From the NCBI GenBank assembly GCA_902781705.1, contig CACZKE010000029.1, positions 1 to 33,453 on the forward strand: a DNA stretch of 33,453 nt, in the 5' to 3' direction. The notes under the pieces are model-generated. The model did no database searches. It was not told where the DNA came from and saw only the letters and a program-made list of their open reading frames with translations. The stretch is from an uncultured Bacteroidia bacterium. GTDB taxonomy: Bacteria; Bacteroidota; Bacteroidia; Bacteroidales; UBA932. Position 1 is the first letter of the stretch; the number at the start of each line of letters is the position of its first letter. Both the position numbers and the translations under genes were made by a program. Below are positions 6,362 through 15,105 of this stretch, piece after piece.

Positions 6362-8716
6362 ATGAAATCATTGCGTTTTACCCTTGCGGCCGTCGTGCTG
6401 GCCGCGCTGGCCGCCTGCGGCGGGCCCAAGGCCCCGCAGATGCCGGCCGATGCCCTCGTCCTCAGCAGTCCGGACGGGAAACTGGAGCTCAAGTTCGCCG
6501 TCGTGGAAGGCGTGCCCCAGTACACGCTGGACCGCGCCGGGAAGGCCGTCGTCCTGCCTTCCCGCCTGGGCTATACCCTGATCGAGGGCGGTGAGGACCT
6601 GGATGGCTCTTTCACCCTCACGGATACGGCCTTCAATTCCTTCGACGAGACGTGGGAACCGGTCTGGGGCGAGGAAGCCTCCATCCGGAACCACTACAAC
6701 GAGCTGCTTGTGACCCTGGAGCAGAAGCCCCAGGCGGTCCGCGAGGCGCAGCACGGCGTGAGCGTGACGGATCCCGAGTATTCCAACGACCTGGGCAATC
6801 CTTACGGGAAGGGACAGGTGATGAAAATCCGTTTCCGCCTGTATGACGACGGCCTGGGCTTCCGGTACGAGTTCCCGCTGGAGAACGCGTTGACCTACTT
6901 TAAGATCAAGGAGGAGCTCACGGAGTTCGCGATGACCGGCGACCATACGGCCTGGTGGATCCCGGGCGACTATTCCACGCAGGAGTTCTGCCCCACCGAG
7001 TCCAGGCTGTCGGAGATCCGCGCCCTCTCCGAGAACCCGCGCCCCAAGGGCGGCGCCCCGCAGACCGCCTTCTCCCCGACCGGCGTGCAGACGGCCCTCC
7101 AGATGAAGACCGCGGACGGCCTGTACATCAACATCCACGAGGCCGAGGTGCTGGATTATCCCACCACGAACCTGGACCTGAACGACGCCACGATGACCTT
7201 CCGCACCTGGCTTACACCGGATGCCGAAGGCGTGAAGGGCCGGCTCCAGGCCCCTTGCAAGAGCCCCTGGCGTACCGTGATGGTGTGTGAGAAGGCGACG
7301 GACGTGCTGGCTTCCCGCCTCATCCTGAACCTCAACGAGCCCTGCGCCATCGAGAATGTCTCCTGGATCCATCCGACCAAGTACATGGGCGTGTGGTGGG
7401 AGATGATCACCGGCAAGAGCGACTGGTCCTATACCGACGAGTATCCTTCCGTCCAACTGGGTGTGACGGACTACGCCGCTTCCAAGCCCCACGGCCGTCA
7501 CGGCGCGAACAACGAGAACGTGCGCCGTTACATCGACTTCGCCGCGGAGAACGGCTTCGACGCCATCCTCATCGAGGGCTGGAACGAAGGCTGGGAGGAC
7601 TGGTACGGCCACCAGAAGGACTTCGTCTTCGACTTCATCACTCCGTATCCGGACTTTGACCTGCCGGCCCTGAACAAGTATGCGCACGAGAAGGGTATCC
7701 GCCTGATCATGCATCATGAAAGTTCTTCTTCCACCGTCAATTACGAGCGCTGGATGGAGCAGGCCTACGATCTCATGAACCAGTACGGCTACGATGCCGT
7801 GAAGAGCGGCTACGTGGGCAAGATCATCCCGTACGGCGAGTATCACTACAGCCAGGCCCTCATCAACCACTACCACTATGCCATCGTGGAGGCCGCGAAG
7901 CACCATATCATGGTCAACGCCCATGAGGCCGTTCGTCCGACCGGCCTGTGCCGCACCTGGCCCAACATGATCGGCAACGAGAGTGCGATGGGCACCGAGT
8001 TCCGCGGCACCATCCAGCCCGGCCATACCACCATCTTCCCGTTCACCCGCCTGCAGGGCGGACCGATGGACTTCACCCCCGGGATCTTCGAGACGGATAT
8101 GTCCAAGAACAACCCCAAGGACCAGCAGCACATGCATCACACCATCTGCAACCAACTGGGCCTGTATGTGACGTTCTACTCCCCGCTGCAGATGGCGGCG
8201 GACCTGCCGGAGAACTACGCCCGCTTCATGGACGCCTTCCAGTTCATCAAGGACGTTGCGGTGGACTGGGACAAGAGCGTGTATATCGACGCTGAGCCGG
8301 GCGCCTACATCATCACGGCCCGCCACCCGAAACTCTCCACCCTGAACAAGGCCGCCGAGGGTGTCGCTTCCCTGGCTGACGGCAAGAAGGACATGGTTTC
8401 CAACGCCGCCCGTTTCGTGTATGCCCTGCCTAAGGGCGCCACGGCCCGCGACCTCGCGAAGGCGCAGCCGCGCGACGTCTGGTACGTGGGTGGTATCACG
8501 GACGAGAATGCCCGCGAAGTTTCCGTGAAACTGGATTTCCTGAAGCCCGGTCTCACCTACGAGGCCACCATCTATGCCGATGCCCCCGACGCCGACTTCG
8601 AGACCAACTCCCAGGCCTACACCATCACGAGCCAGGAGGTGACCTCCGAGACGGTCCTCCCGCTGCGGATGGCCCGCTCCGGCGGTTTCGCGATTTCCCT
8701 GCGCGAAGTCAAGTAA
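6362..8716 (+). CDS. GH97 alpha-glucosidase lipoprotein (SusB-like, inverting type)
   Basis: The start is the ATG at 6362; a TTG two codons upstream is less likely. The 784-residue protein has a lipobox LAAC (Cys19), a GH97 N-terminal beta domain, a barrel, and a C-terminal beta domain. From memory of SusB of Bacteroides thetaiotaomicron (Glu194, 439, 508, 526, 532), the equivalents here are Glu208, Glu453 (MHHES), Glu522 (NAHEAVRPTG), Glu540 and Glu546, a constant offset of 14. This supports the inverting, calcium-dependent subtype that releases glucose from alpha-glucan ends. It follows the two GH13 genes and ends at a bidirectional hairpin at 8739-8770. Confidence 0.93.
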   Translation: MKSLRFTLAAVVLAALAACGGPKAPQMPADALVLSSPDGKLELKFAVVEGVPQYTLDRAGKAVVLPSRLGYTLIEGGEDLDGSFTLTDTAFNSFDETWEPVWGEEASIRNHYNELLVTLEQKPQAVREAQHGVSVTDPEYSNDLGNPYGKGQVMKIRFRLYDDGLGFRYEFPLENALTYFKIKEELTEFAMTGDHTAWWIPGDYSTQEFCPTESRLSEIRALSENPRPKGGAPQTAFSPTGVQTALQMKTADGLYINIHEAEVLDYPTTNLDLNDATMTFRTWLTPDAEGVKGRLQAPCKSPWRTVMVCEKATDVLASRLILNLNEPCAIENVSWIHPTKYMGVWWEMITGKSDWSYTDEYPSVQLGVTDYAASKPHGRHGANNENVRRYIDFAAENGFDAILIEGWNEGWEDWYGHQKDFVFDFITPYPDFDLPALNKYAHEKGIRLIMHHESSSSTVNYERWMEQAYDLMNQYGYDAVKSGYVGKIIPYGEYHYSQALINHYHYAIVEAAKHHIMVNAHEAVRPTGLCRTWPNMIGNESAMGTEFRGTIQPGHTTIFPFTRLQGGPMDFTPGIFETDMSKNNPKDQQHMHHTICNQLGLYVTFYSPLQMAADLPENYARFMDAFQFIKDVAVDWDKSVYIDAEPGAYIITARHPKLSTLNKAAEGVASLADGKKDMVSNAARFVYALPKGATARDLAKAQPRDVWYVGGITDENAREVSVKLDFLKPGLTYEATIYADAPDADFETNSQAYTITSQEVTSETVLPLRMARSGGFAISLREVK

Positions 8717-8738
8717 CTGATATACAGCCCAATACGAG

Positions 8739-8770
8739 AAATTCCCTGGTGCAAATGTACCAGGGAATTT
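8739..8770. terminator. Bidirectional terminator between convergent genes
   Basis: AAATTCCCTGGT (8739-8750) and ACCAGGGAATTT (8759-8770) form a perfect 12-bp stem with an 8-nt loop. A/T runs at the stem base supply a U-rich tail on both strands. It lies between the GH97 gene and the convergent nucleoside kinase gene. Confidence 0.85.
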
Positions 8771-8794
8771 TATATAAAGTGCTGAGTGTCAGCG

Positions 8795-10489
8795 CTAAAG
8801 CGTCTGCCCGCCGATGAACTCCCGCATGATGGAGGTGGGAGGGATGGCAGCGATATCCGAAGGCTGGAGGGCGACGATGTATTCAAGGAATTTCAGGAGA
8901 CGGATGGCCTCGGTATAGGCGGCCGAGGTGGGATGGATACGCCTCAGGAGGGGATCCGCGTAATACTTGAGCAGCGGCAACTCATAGAGGAGGGCCGTAT
9001 TCAACTGCGCATCGGCGTATTCCTGGAAGGGGAAGATGTACTTGTTTTCCCCGCGGCGGACCGAGGGCCACAGGAGGATGGTCTTTTCCGGCGACAGGCC
9101 GCGGTACAGGTTGTCCCGGACCAGCCGGCGGAGAAGACGGTTGTCGGTGGTGGAAATGTAGTTGTTCTCGTCCACGTTCAGGGAGGTCAGGGCCGATGCA
9201 TACACACGGAAGATGCGGCTCGGGTCCACGTCCGGCACCATCGCCGGGTCCAGCGCATGGATGCCTTCCATGATCAGGATGTCCCCTTCGTCCAACTGCA
9301 TGAAATTACCCTCGAAGAAAGGCCTTCCCTGCTTGAAGTCGTAGCGGGGAAGTTCCACCTGCCCGCCGCTGAGCAGGGTGTTCAGGTGCTGCCCCAGCAG
9401 TTCCAGGTCCATGGCTTCGAGCGCCTCGAAATCGTATTTTCCGTCCTCGTCCAGCGGCGTACGTTCCCGGGGGACGAAGTAATTGTCCAGTTCGATGACC
9501 TTGGGCTTCATCCCGAGGATCCGGAGTTGCTGGGCAAGCCGGAGCGACGACGATGTCTTTCCGCTGGAGGACGGGCCGGCGATGAAGACGACCTTCACCC
9601 GGTCCCTTTCCTTATACACGAGGTCCGCGATCCGGGCGTACTCCCGTTCCTGCCGGGCCTCACAGAGGTTGATCAGTTTCACGGCACCCCCTTCCATGAG
9701 GGTCTTGTTCAGCGTACCGATCCCTTCGATACCCGTCGTACGGCACCATTTGCCATATCCTTCAAGCATGACGGCGAGTTTCCCCTGCCGCTGCCGGCGG
9801 ACCGGTTTGGAGGTGTCCTCGTCGGACGGGTACTGCAGGCAGAATCCGTCATGGAACGCGAACAGGTCAAAAACGCCGAGCATCCCGGTAGAAGGGACGA
9901 GGGGCCCATGGAAGGAGTCCGTCTGCCCGGCGAGGTGATACACGCGGCAGAAATAGTGGCCAAGCGAGCGGCGGAGGGCCGCCTTGTGCGGCTGCCGCTG
10001 CGCCGAGAAAATGACATCCGCCTCTTCGGAACGGATCTTCTCCGTCGTGAACGGGAGGTCCGCCTCCACCAGTTCGCGCATCTTCTCCCGGAGACCGTTC
10101 AACTCCTCGGATGTCGGCTTGACCGGCCGGCCCGATTCGTTGTCGATGAGCTCGCAGTACATCCCGCTTGCCAAGGAGTGCTCGATCCGCAGGCCCCGGT
10201 CCGGGAACAATGTCCGGGCCGCATGCTGCAGGACGAAGCACAGGGAACGGATGTACGTGCGCCGTCCGTCGGGGTGATTATAGCCGATGAAGGTAATCTC
10301 ATGCGGATAGAAAATATTGAAACTGAGTTCCTTGAGTTTGTGGTCCACCAGGGCGGCCAGAACCGGGTAACGCTTTTCCGTCTTGTCGTCCTTCACCTCG
10401 GGGCAGACGCTCTGCGCAAGGGCCAGGAGGGAGGAGCCTTCTTCCACCGCACGGAAACTGCGGTCGTTCTGCAGGAATACTTGAATCAT
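8795..10489 (-). CDS. Nucleoside kinase (uridine kinase-like) with N-terminal ThrRS-like domains
   Basis: The chosen start is the ATG at 10489 (MIQVFLQNDR), giving 564 residues. The frame is open further upstream but would run across the divergent promoter into uvrA. Residues 1-60 look like a TGS-type domain. The next part (HSLASGMYCEL near 104-114) resembles the second additional domain of threonyl-tRNA synthetase. The C-terminal half is a P-loop kinase: Walker A GPSSSGKT (305-312), then ELDNYFVPR, as in uridine kinase and phosphoribulokinase relatives. This fused arrangement is known in Bacteroidetes, Thermotoga and Clostridia as a nucleoside kinase. It probably phosphorylates uridine or cytidine using a nucleotide triphosphate; the N-terminal domains may regulate it. 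Confidence 0.85.
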   Translation of the reverse strand: MIQVFLQNDRSFRAVEEGSSLLALAQSVCPEVKDDKTEKRYPVLAALVDHKLKELSFNIFYPHEITFIGYNHPDGRRTYIRSLCFVLQHAARTLFPDRGLRIEHSLASGMYCELIDNESGRPVKPTSEELNGLREKMRELVEADLPFTTEKIRSEEADVIFSAQRQPHKAALRRSLGHYFCRVYHLAGQTDSFHGPLVPSTGMLGVFDLFAFHDGFCLQYPSDEDTSKPVRRQRQGKLAVMLEGYGKWCRTTGIEGIGTLNKTLMEGGAVKLINLCEARQEREYARIADLVYKERDRVKVVFIAGPSSSGKTSSSLRLAQQLRILGMKPKVIELDNYFVPRERTPLDEDGKYDFEALEAMDLELLGQHLNTLLSGGQVELPRYDFKQGRPFFEGNFMQLDEGDILIMEGIHALDPAMVPDVDPSRIFRVYASALTSLNVDENNYISTTDNRLLRRLVRDNLYRGLSPEKTILLWPSVRRGENKYIFPFQEYADAQLNTALLYELPLLKYYADPLLRRIHPTSAAYTEAIRLLKFLEYIVALQPSDIAAIPPTSIMREFIGGQTL

Positions 10490-10495
10490 AACACA

Positions 10496-10525
10496 CAAAG
10501 CTACGAAAAAATATTCGTACCTTTG
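10496..10525. promoter_or_regulatory. Symmetrical divergent promoter region of the nucleoside kinase gene and uvrA
   Basis: TACCTTTG at 10518-10525 (+) and TAGCTTTG at 10503-10496 (-) are both TAnnTTTG -7 elements. They lie within a 12-bp inverted repeat (arms 10496-10507 and 10514-10525, 11 of 12 positions matching, 6-nt spacer AAAATA). No good -33 TTG is visible for either direction. The plus-strand box ends only 7 nt before the uvrA ATG. Confidence 0.6.
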
Positions 10526-10532
10526 CACTCCT

Positions 10533-13325
10533 ATGGACAAGAAGGAGTACATACAGGTACGGGGAGCAAGGGCGAACAATCTCCAAGGGGTGGATGTGGA
10601 CATCCCCCGGGGCGAGTTTGTCGTCGTGACAGGACTTTCCGGCAGCGGAAAGTCCTCGCTTGCCTTCGATACCATCTATGCGGAGGGGCAGCGCCGCTAC
10701 ATGGACACCCTGTCCACGTACGCGAAGCACTTCATGGGCATCCTCGAGAAGCCCGAGGTGGAGGACATCGCCGGCCTGAGCCCCATCATCGCCATCGAGC
10801 AGAAGACCACGGGCAACAATCCCCGCTCCACGGTGGGGACCATCACGGAAATCTACGACTTCCTGCGCCTGCTGTACGCGAAGGGCTCCCGGGCCTATTC
10901 ACCGGAATCCGGCAAGGAGATGGTCCGTTATACGGATTCGCAGATCACGGACCTCATCATGACCTCTTACCGGGGCCGGAAATGCTATCTGCTCGCCCCG
11001 CTCGTCCGCGGCCGCAAGGGCCACTACCGGGAACTGTTCGAGCAACTCCGCAAGCGGGGCTTCACCGAGGTCCGCATCGACGGGGATATCTTCCCGCTGC
11101 AGGAGGTGTCGGCCCTGGACCGCTACAAGCCGCATTTCATCGAACTCGTGGTGGACCGGCTCAAGCCCGGGGAAGGGGACGACAAGCGGGTGCGGGACTC
11201 CGTGGTCCACGCGCTGGACGCCGGCAAGGGGTCCGTCGCGGTGATGGACCTGGAGAGCGGCGTGCTGCAGCATTTCTCCAAGCACCTGGTGGATCCCGAG
11301 ACCGGGACCTCCCTCCAGGAGCCCCAGCCGCATACCTTCTCCTTCAATTCGCCGCAGGGCTATTGCCCGCACTGCAAGGGCCTCGGGACCATCGTGGACG
11401 TCAATGTGGACTCCATCATCCCGGACCGGACCAAGTCCATCGCCGACGGGGCCATCGTCCCGCTGGGGAAGGTCCGCGAAAGCAAGAAGTTCGACATCGT
11501 GCGTTCCATCGCCCGGAAATACGGATTCAGTCTCTACGAGCCCATCGGCACACTGCCCGACGAGGCGGTGACGCTCCTGATTTACGGCTCGGACGAACTG
11601 TTCCGCGTCGGCGACGGGAACCTCTCCGAGATGGAGGCCTGGGACGGAGTGATCGACCATATCGAGGATACGCTCGTGTGCCCCGACTGCCGGGGAACGC
11701 GCCTCAGTAAGGAAGCCCTGTGCTTCCGGATCGACGGCAAGACCATTGCCGATGTCGCCGCGATGGAAATCTCGGCCCTCAGGCAGTGGCTGGACGAGAT
11801 CCCCGCCGGCTTCAACCAGCGGGAGAAGAACGTCTCCCGGGACATCCTGAAAGAACTGAGGGAACGGGTCCAGTTCATGCTGGACGTGGGCCTGGACTAC
11901 CTGTCGCTGGACCGCGCCACGGCGTCCCTGTCCGGCGGCGAGAGCCAGCGCATCCGCCTGGCGACGCAGATCGGCTCCAAGCTTGTGAACGTGCTGTATA
12001 TCCTGGACGAGCCGTCCATCGGCCTGCACCAGCGGGACAACCGGAAACTGATCGCCTCCCTGAAGGCGCTCCGGGACGAAGGCAACTCCGTGATGGTCGT
12101 CGAGCACGACGCGGAGACGATGTACAGCGCCGACTGGCTCGTGGACGTGGGACCCGGAGCAGGGGAGAACGGCGGTCGGATCTGTCTGAGCGCCCCTTTG
12201 GCGACCCTACTGAAGGGAGAGCCGATGGATCCGGAAACGGCCGCCCATGCCGTCGTAGGGCCTTCCGTGACCCTGGATTACCTGCAGGGTCGCGAGTCGA
12301 TTCCCGTGCCGGCCTCGCGTCGGCGGGGAAGCGGCGAGACGCTGTCGCTCTATGGCGCTTCCGGCAACAACCTGAAGCGGATCGACGCGCATTTCCCGCT
12401 GGGCTGCCTGGTGGGTGTCGCCGGCCTTTCCGGCAGCGGAAAGTCCTCGCTCGTGAACGAGACGCTCATGCCCATCCTCAAGCGCAAGTTCTACCGCGCC
12501 AAGGAGAAGCCCCTCCCGTACGACCGGATCGAAGGCGTGGAGTATATCGACAAACTCATCGAGATCGACCAGTCGCCGATCGGCCGCACCCCGCGGTCCA
12601 ATCCGGCGACCTTCACCGGCGTGTTCAACGACATCCGGATTCTGTTCGAAGAAACCCAGGACGCGAAGGTCCGGGGCTTCAAGGCCGGCCGTTTCTCGTT
12701 CAACGTCCCCGGCGGACGCTGCGAAGAGTGCAAGGGCGCCGGCATCAAGGTCATCGAGATGAACTTCCTTCCGTCCGTCCATGTACCTTGCGAGGAGTGC
12801 CGCGGACGGCGCTACAAGGAAGACACCCTGGCGGTGCGCTATAAGGGAAAGAACATCAACGATGTGCTGGAAATGCCCATCGCCGAGGCTTACGAGTTCT
12901 TCAAGCCCATCCCCAAGATCGCGACGAAACTCAAGACGATGGTCGATGTGGGGCTCGGGTACATCCACCTTGGACAGTCGGCCGTCACCCTGTCGGGCGG
13001 CGAATCCCAGCGCATGAAACTGGCCGCCGAACTGTCCCGTCCCTCTACGGGCCGGACGCTCTACATCCTGGACGAACCCACGACCGGACTGCACTTCGAG
13101 GACATCAAGGTGCTTCTCGGCGTGCTGGGCCGCCTGGTGGACGCCGGCAACACCGTCATCATCATCGAGCACAACCTGGACGTCCTCAAGTCCGTGGACT
13201 GGATCCTGGACATGGGCCCCGAAGGCGGCCGCCGCGGCGGACGCATCGTCGCCGAGGGAACCCCCGAGGAACTCGCCGCCAACCCTTCCTCCGTCACCGG
13301 ACCTTTCCTGAAGGAAGTGCTCTGA
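10533..13325 (+). CDS. uvrA: UvrA, excinuclease ABC subunit A
   Basis: The 930-residue protein has the full UvrA plan: two ABC ATPase modules, each with an inserted domain. Walker A motifs are GLSGSGKSS at 34-42 and 631-639. Signature motifs are LSGGESQRIRLA from residue 466 and LSGGESQRMKLA near residue 830. Cysteine pairs at 278/281 and 383/386 in the first half, and 730/733 and 753/756 in the second, would bind zinc. UvrA dimers scan DNA for bulky lesions and load UvrB for nucleotide excision repair. A probable -7 box ends 7 nt before the ATG, so the mRNA may have almost no leader. No clear terminator follows; repeats begin about 40 nt downstream. Confidence 0.97.
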   Translation: MDKKEYIQVRGARANNLQGVDVDIPRGEFVVVTGLSGSGKSSLAFDTIYAEGQRRYMDTLSTYAKHFMGILEKPEVEDIAGLSPIIAIEQKTTGNNPRSTVGTITEIYDFLRLLYAKGSRAYSPESGKEMVRYTDSQITDLIMTSYRGRKCYLLAPLVRGRKGHYRELFEQLRKRGFTEVRIDGDIFPLQEVSALDRYKPHFIELVVDRLKPGEGDDKRVRDSVVHALDAGKGSVAVMDLESGVLQHFSKHLVDPETGTSLQEPQPHTFSFNSPQGYCPHCKGLGTIVDVNVDSIIPDRTKSIADGAIVPLGKVRESKKFDIVRSIARKYGFSLYEPIGTLPDEAVTLLIYGSDELFRVGDGNLSEMEAWDGVIDHIEDTLVCPDCRGTRLSKEALCFRIDGKTIADVAAMEISALRQWLDEIPAGFNQREKNVSRDILKELRERVQFMLDVGLDYLSLDRATASLSGGESQRIRLATQIGSKLVNVLYILDEPSIGLHQRDNRKLIASLKALRDEGNSVMVVEHDAETMYSADWLVDVGPGAGENGGRICLSAPLATLLKGEPMDPETAAHAVVGPSVTLDYLQGRESIPVPASRRRGSGETLSLYGASGNNLKRIDAHFPLGCLVGVAGLSGSGKSSLVNETLMPILKRKFYRAKEKPLPYDRIEGVEYIDKLIEIDQSPIGRTPRSNPATFTGVFNDIRILFEETQDAKVRGFKAGRFSFNVPGGRCEECKGAGIKVIEMNFLPSVHVPCEECRGRRYKEDTLAVRYKGKNINDVLEMPIAEAYEFFKPIPKIATKLKTMVDVGLGYIHLGQSAVTLSGGESQRMKLAAELSRPSTGRTLYILDEPTTGLHFEDIKVLLGVLGRLVDAGNTVIIIEHNLDVLKSVDWILDMGPEGGRRGGRIVAEGTPEELAANPSSVTGPFLKEVL

Positions 13326-13362
13326 TCCCTGCTACCGGGCGGGGCTTTCCTGCGATTTCCTG

Positions 13363-13517
13363 CCCCCGGCCGCATCCTCCGGCCGCATTTGCGGCAAACC
13401 GGCCCTGCGCACCGCTCCGTGTGCCGACGCGTCCATCCTTCCCCGCCCCCGGCCGCATCCTCCGGCCGCATTTGCGGCAAACCGGCCCTGCACGCCGCTC
13501 CGTGTGCTGACGCGTCC
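13363..13517 (+). repeat. 83-bp REP-like array, downstream side of the RAYT-like gene (about two copies)
   Basis: The palindromic core GGCCGCATTTGCGGCAAACC starts at 13381 and again at 13464, exactly 83 bp apart; CCCCC blocks at 13363 and 13446 keep the same spacing. The array ends at GACGCGTCC (13509-13517). The inner core GCCGCA-TT-TGCGGC can fold as a tight hairpin. The unit is the same as in the array at 14887-15105, in the same orientation, but differs from it at several positions. Confidence 0.9.
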
Positions 13518-13601
13518 GTAAAAGCGAGCGTTTTGCTGGGAATCATGGCCACGTCGGCACGTAGAATGATGCGGAGGACCGATTCCCCGCATTTGCGGCA
13601 A
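13518..13601 (+). repeat. Array tail with terminal palindromic core (downstream side)
   Basis: This stretch is not coding. It resembles the tail of the other array (15106-15188): both contain TTTTGC, then a GGCCACGTCGGCACGT-like block, and then another copy of the core. Here the final core CCGCATTTGCGGCAA (13587-13601) has the same orientation as the array. Confidence 0.6.
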
Positions 13602-13638
13602 GGAGGGGGAGGGCAAGCGACGCGTAGCCGGTATAGTC

Positions 13639-14568
13639 CTAATTCTTCCCGTCCCAGACAAGACAACGGCGAATCTGTATGTCCGGAAGGCGGTAATCAT
13701 GTCGGAGGATACCGTATATGCTCTTCTTTGGGGTGTCGACAGCCCGATAGATGGAGGTGCATCCATGCCGAGGAAGCAATTCACGATCAATCAGTTTGCA
13801 TACGTCGAGGTCCTGCATTTTGGCGCGGTTGAAATTCCGACCGTGTTCGTTGTTCAGCAGTTCTGCGATACTTTTCTCGTCCTGAACATGTTCCACGTCA
13901 GCCAGGGTAATCGGTTTCCCGGTCTGGTCCTTGAGCTGGTCTTGGATCCACGTTTCATCCGTGAGTCGGTTCATCTGGTACAGAAAGTTGCGAGGGGACG
14001 AGTAGAATTGCTCCGTCCGTCGGATCTCCATGAAACTGCTTCTGAGGAAGATACCGTTTTTGTCCATGACATAGGTGTCCGGAAAGTCGGCATAGCGGGG
14101 AAGGAATCCGGCGATTTCCTCCCTTCGGGTGAAGAACGCCGGCTCCAGGGTGGTGCCCAGGTCTTTGGAAAACATCTCGCCGACAGAGCAGAACGGATAT
14201 CCGAAGGCCGATGCGGCCGCGCAGTGGTGCAACCCATTCCGCAGGATATAGTTGGACAGGACAAGCTGATGATTGAACCCATCGACCTTCAGAATATAGG
14301 TTCCTTTTTCTCCAAACCGTCCGTTCCGTCCGTACTTTCGGTTGAAATACTTGGTATAGGCCATCCGGGTTCTGCCGGCAAAGACCGTGGGGCAGTCCGT
14401 GAATGCATTGATATGGACATGATTGGACATCTCGGCGTCAGACATGATTTCGGTGCCGGTCCGAAATCCCTCGATGGCCATGACATTGACGAACATCCCA
14501 TGGTCCTCTTCGTCGCGGAACATGACTTCATCGTGGGAAGTGAAACAGAGACTGTAGGATTCTTTCAT
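13639..14568 (-). CDS. REP-associated tyrosine transposase (RAYT)-like protein, Y1/HUH family
   Basis: From the ATG at 14568 the product has 309 residues; a GTG at 14616 in the same frame would add 16, directly after an in-frame stop. Numbering from the GTG, the HUH metal motif is SNHVHI (His66, His68). It is followed by the family pattern YTKYFNRKYGRNGRFGEKGT and SNYILRNGL, where Tyr123 is the candidate DNA-linking tyrosine. About 170 further residues end in a possible helix-turn-helix (KSIYGILRHDYRLPDIQIRR). It is longer than E. coli TnpA-REP (about 165 residues). Its GC content is visibly lower than that of its neighbours. It lies alone between two arrays of one 83-bp repeat, so it may nick or spread that repeat. 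No terminal inverted repeats mark it as a classical IS. Confidence 0.8.
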   Translation of the reverse strand: MKESYSLCFTSHDEVMFRDEEDHGMFVNVMAIEGFRTGTEIMSDAEMSNHVHINAFTDCPTVFAGRTRMAYTKYFNRKYGRNGRFGEKGTYILKVDGFNHQLVLSNYILRNGLHHCAAASAFGYPFCSVGEMFSKDLGTTLEPAFFTRREEIAGFLPRYADFPDTYVMDKNGIFLRSSFMEIRRTEQFYSSPRNFLYQMNRLTDETWIQDQLKDQTGKPITLADVEHVQDEKSIAELLNNEHGRNFNRAKMQDLDVCKLIDRELLPRHGCTSIYRAVDTPKKSIYGILRHDYRLPDIQIRRCLVWDGKN

Positions 14569-14616
14569 GCTTTTTTGGACAAAGAAAGGGACTCCGTTTG
14601 AGATAAAGAAATCCAC

Positions 14617-14886
14617 GATGATTTATTTCATTGCGTACTAACAGGCTGATATTCAGGTTGTTTTGCGTCCGTTGGACTTTTTCATGATGATTGGAAAAAA
14701 GAAAATAGCGTGCATTTTATTCTTTATGCGCGTTTTTTTTCGTTTGGATAATTGTTTATGGAGTTGCTGGAAATGATTGTATGTGAGAAGGTTGTCGATA
14801 TTTGACGGAAAAGGGAAAAATTGGGGCCGGACAGAATTCCGTTGGGTGGATTTTTCACCGCGGATGCAAGTTTTTTTTTCTTGCAC
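14617..14886. other. AT-rich leader region between the RAYT-like gene and the upstream array
   Basis: About 270 bases without a supportable gene, with A and T runs and much lower GC than the rest of the window. It must hold the minus-strand promoter of the RAYT-like gene, but no clear TTG/TAnnTTTG pair could be picked out. Short open frames here are extensions of the open frames across the repeats. Confidence 0.5.
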
Positions 14887-15105
14887 GGCCGCATTTGCGG
14901 CAAACCAGCCCTGCACGCTGTTTCGTGTGCCGACGCGTCCGTCCTTTCCCGTCCCCGGCCGCGTCCTCCGGCCGCATTTGCGGCAAACCAGCCCTGTACG
15001 CTGTTTCGTGTGCCGACGCGTCCGTCCTTTCCCGTCCCCGGCCGCGTCCCCCGGCCGCATTTGCGGCAAACCAGCCCTGCACGCTGCTCCGTGTGCCGAC
15101 GCGTC
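14887..15105 (+). repeat. 83-bp REP-like array, upstream side of the RAYT-like gene (three copies)
   Basis: The core GGCCGCATTTGCGGCAAACC starts at 14887, 14970 and 15053, exactly 83 bp apart. The first two full units are almost identical; the third stops at GACGCGTC (15098-15105). The unit matches the array at 13363-13517 but carries its own shared differences (for example AGCCCTG instead of GGCCCTG, and CTGTTTCG instead of CCGCTCCG). This suggests the copies within each array are kept alike locally. Confidence 0.9.

Noticed and set aside
10490-10675. Longer N-terminus for the nucleoside kinase
   Set aside because: The extension crosses the divergent promoter and the start of uvrA and has no similarity to the family N-terminus.
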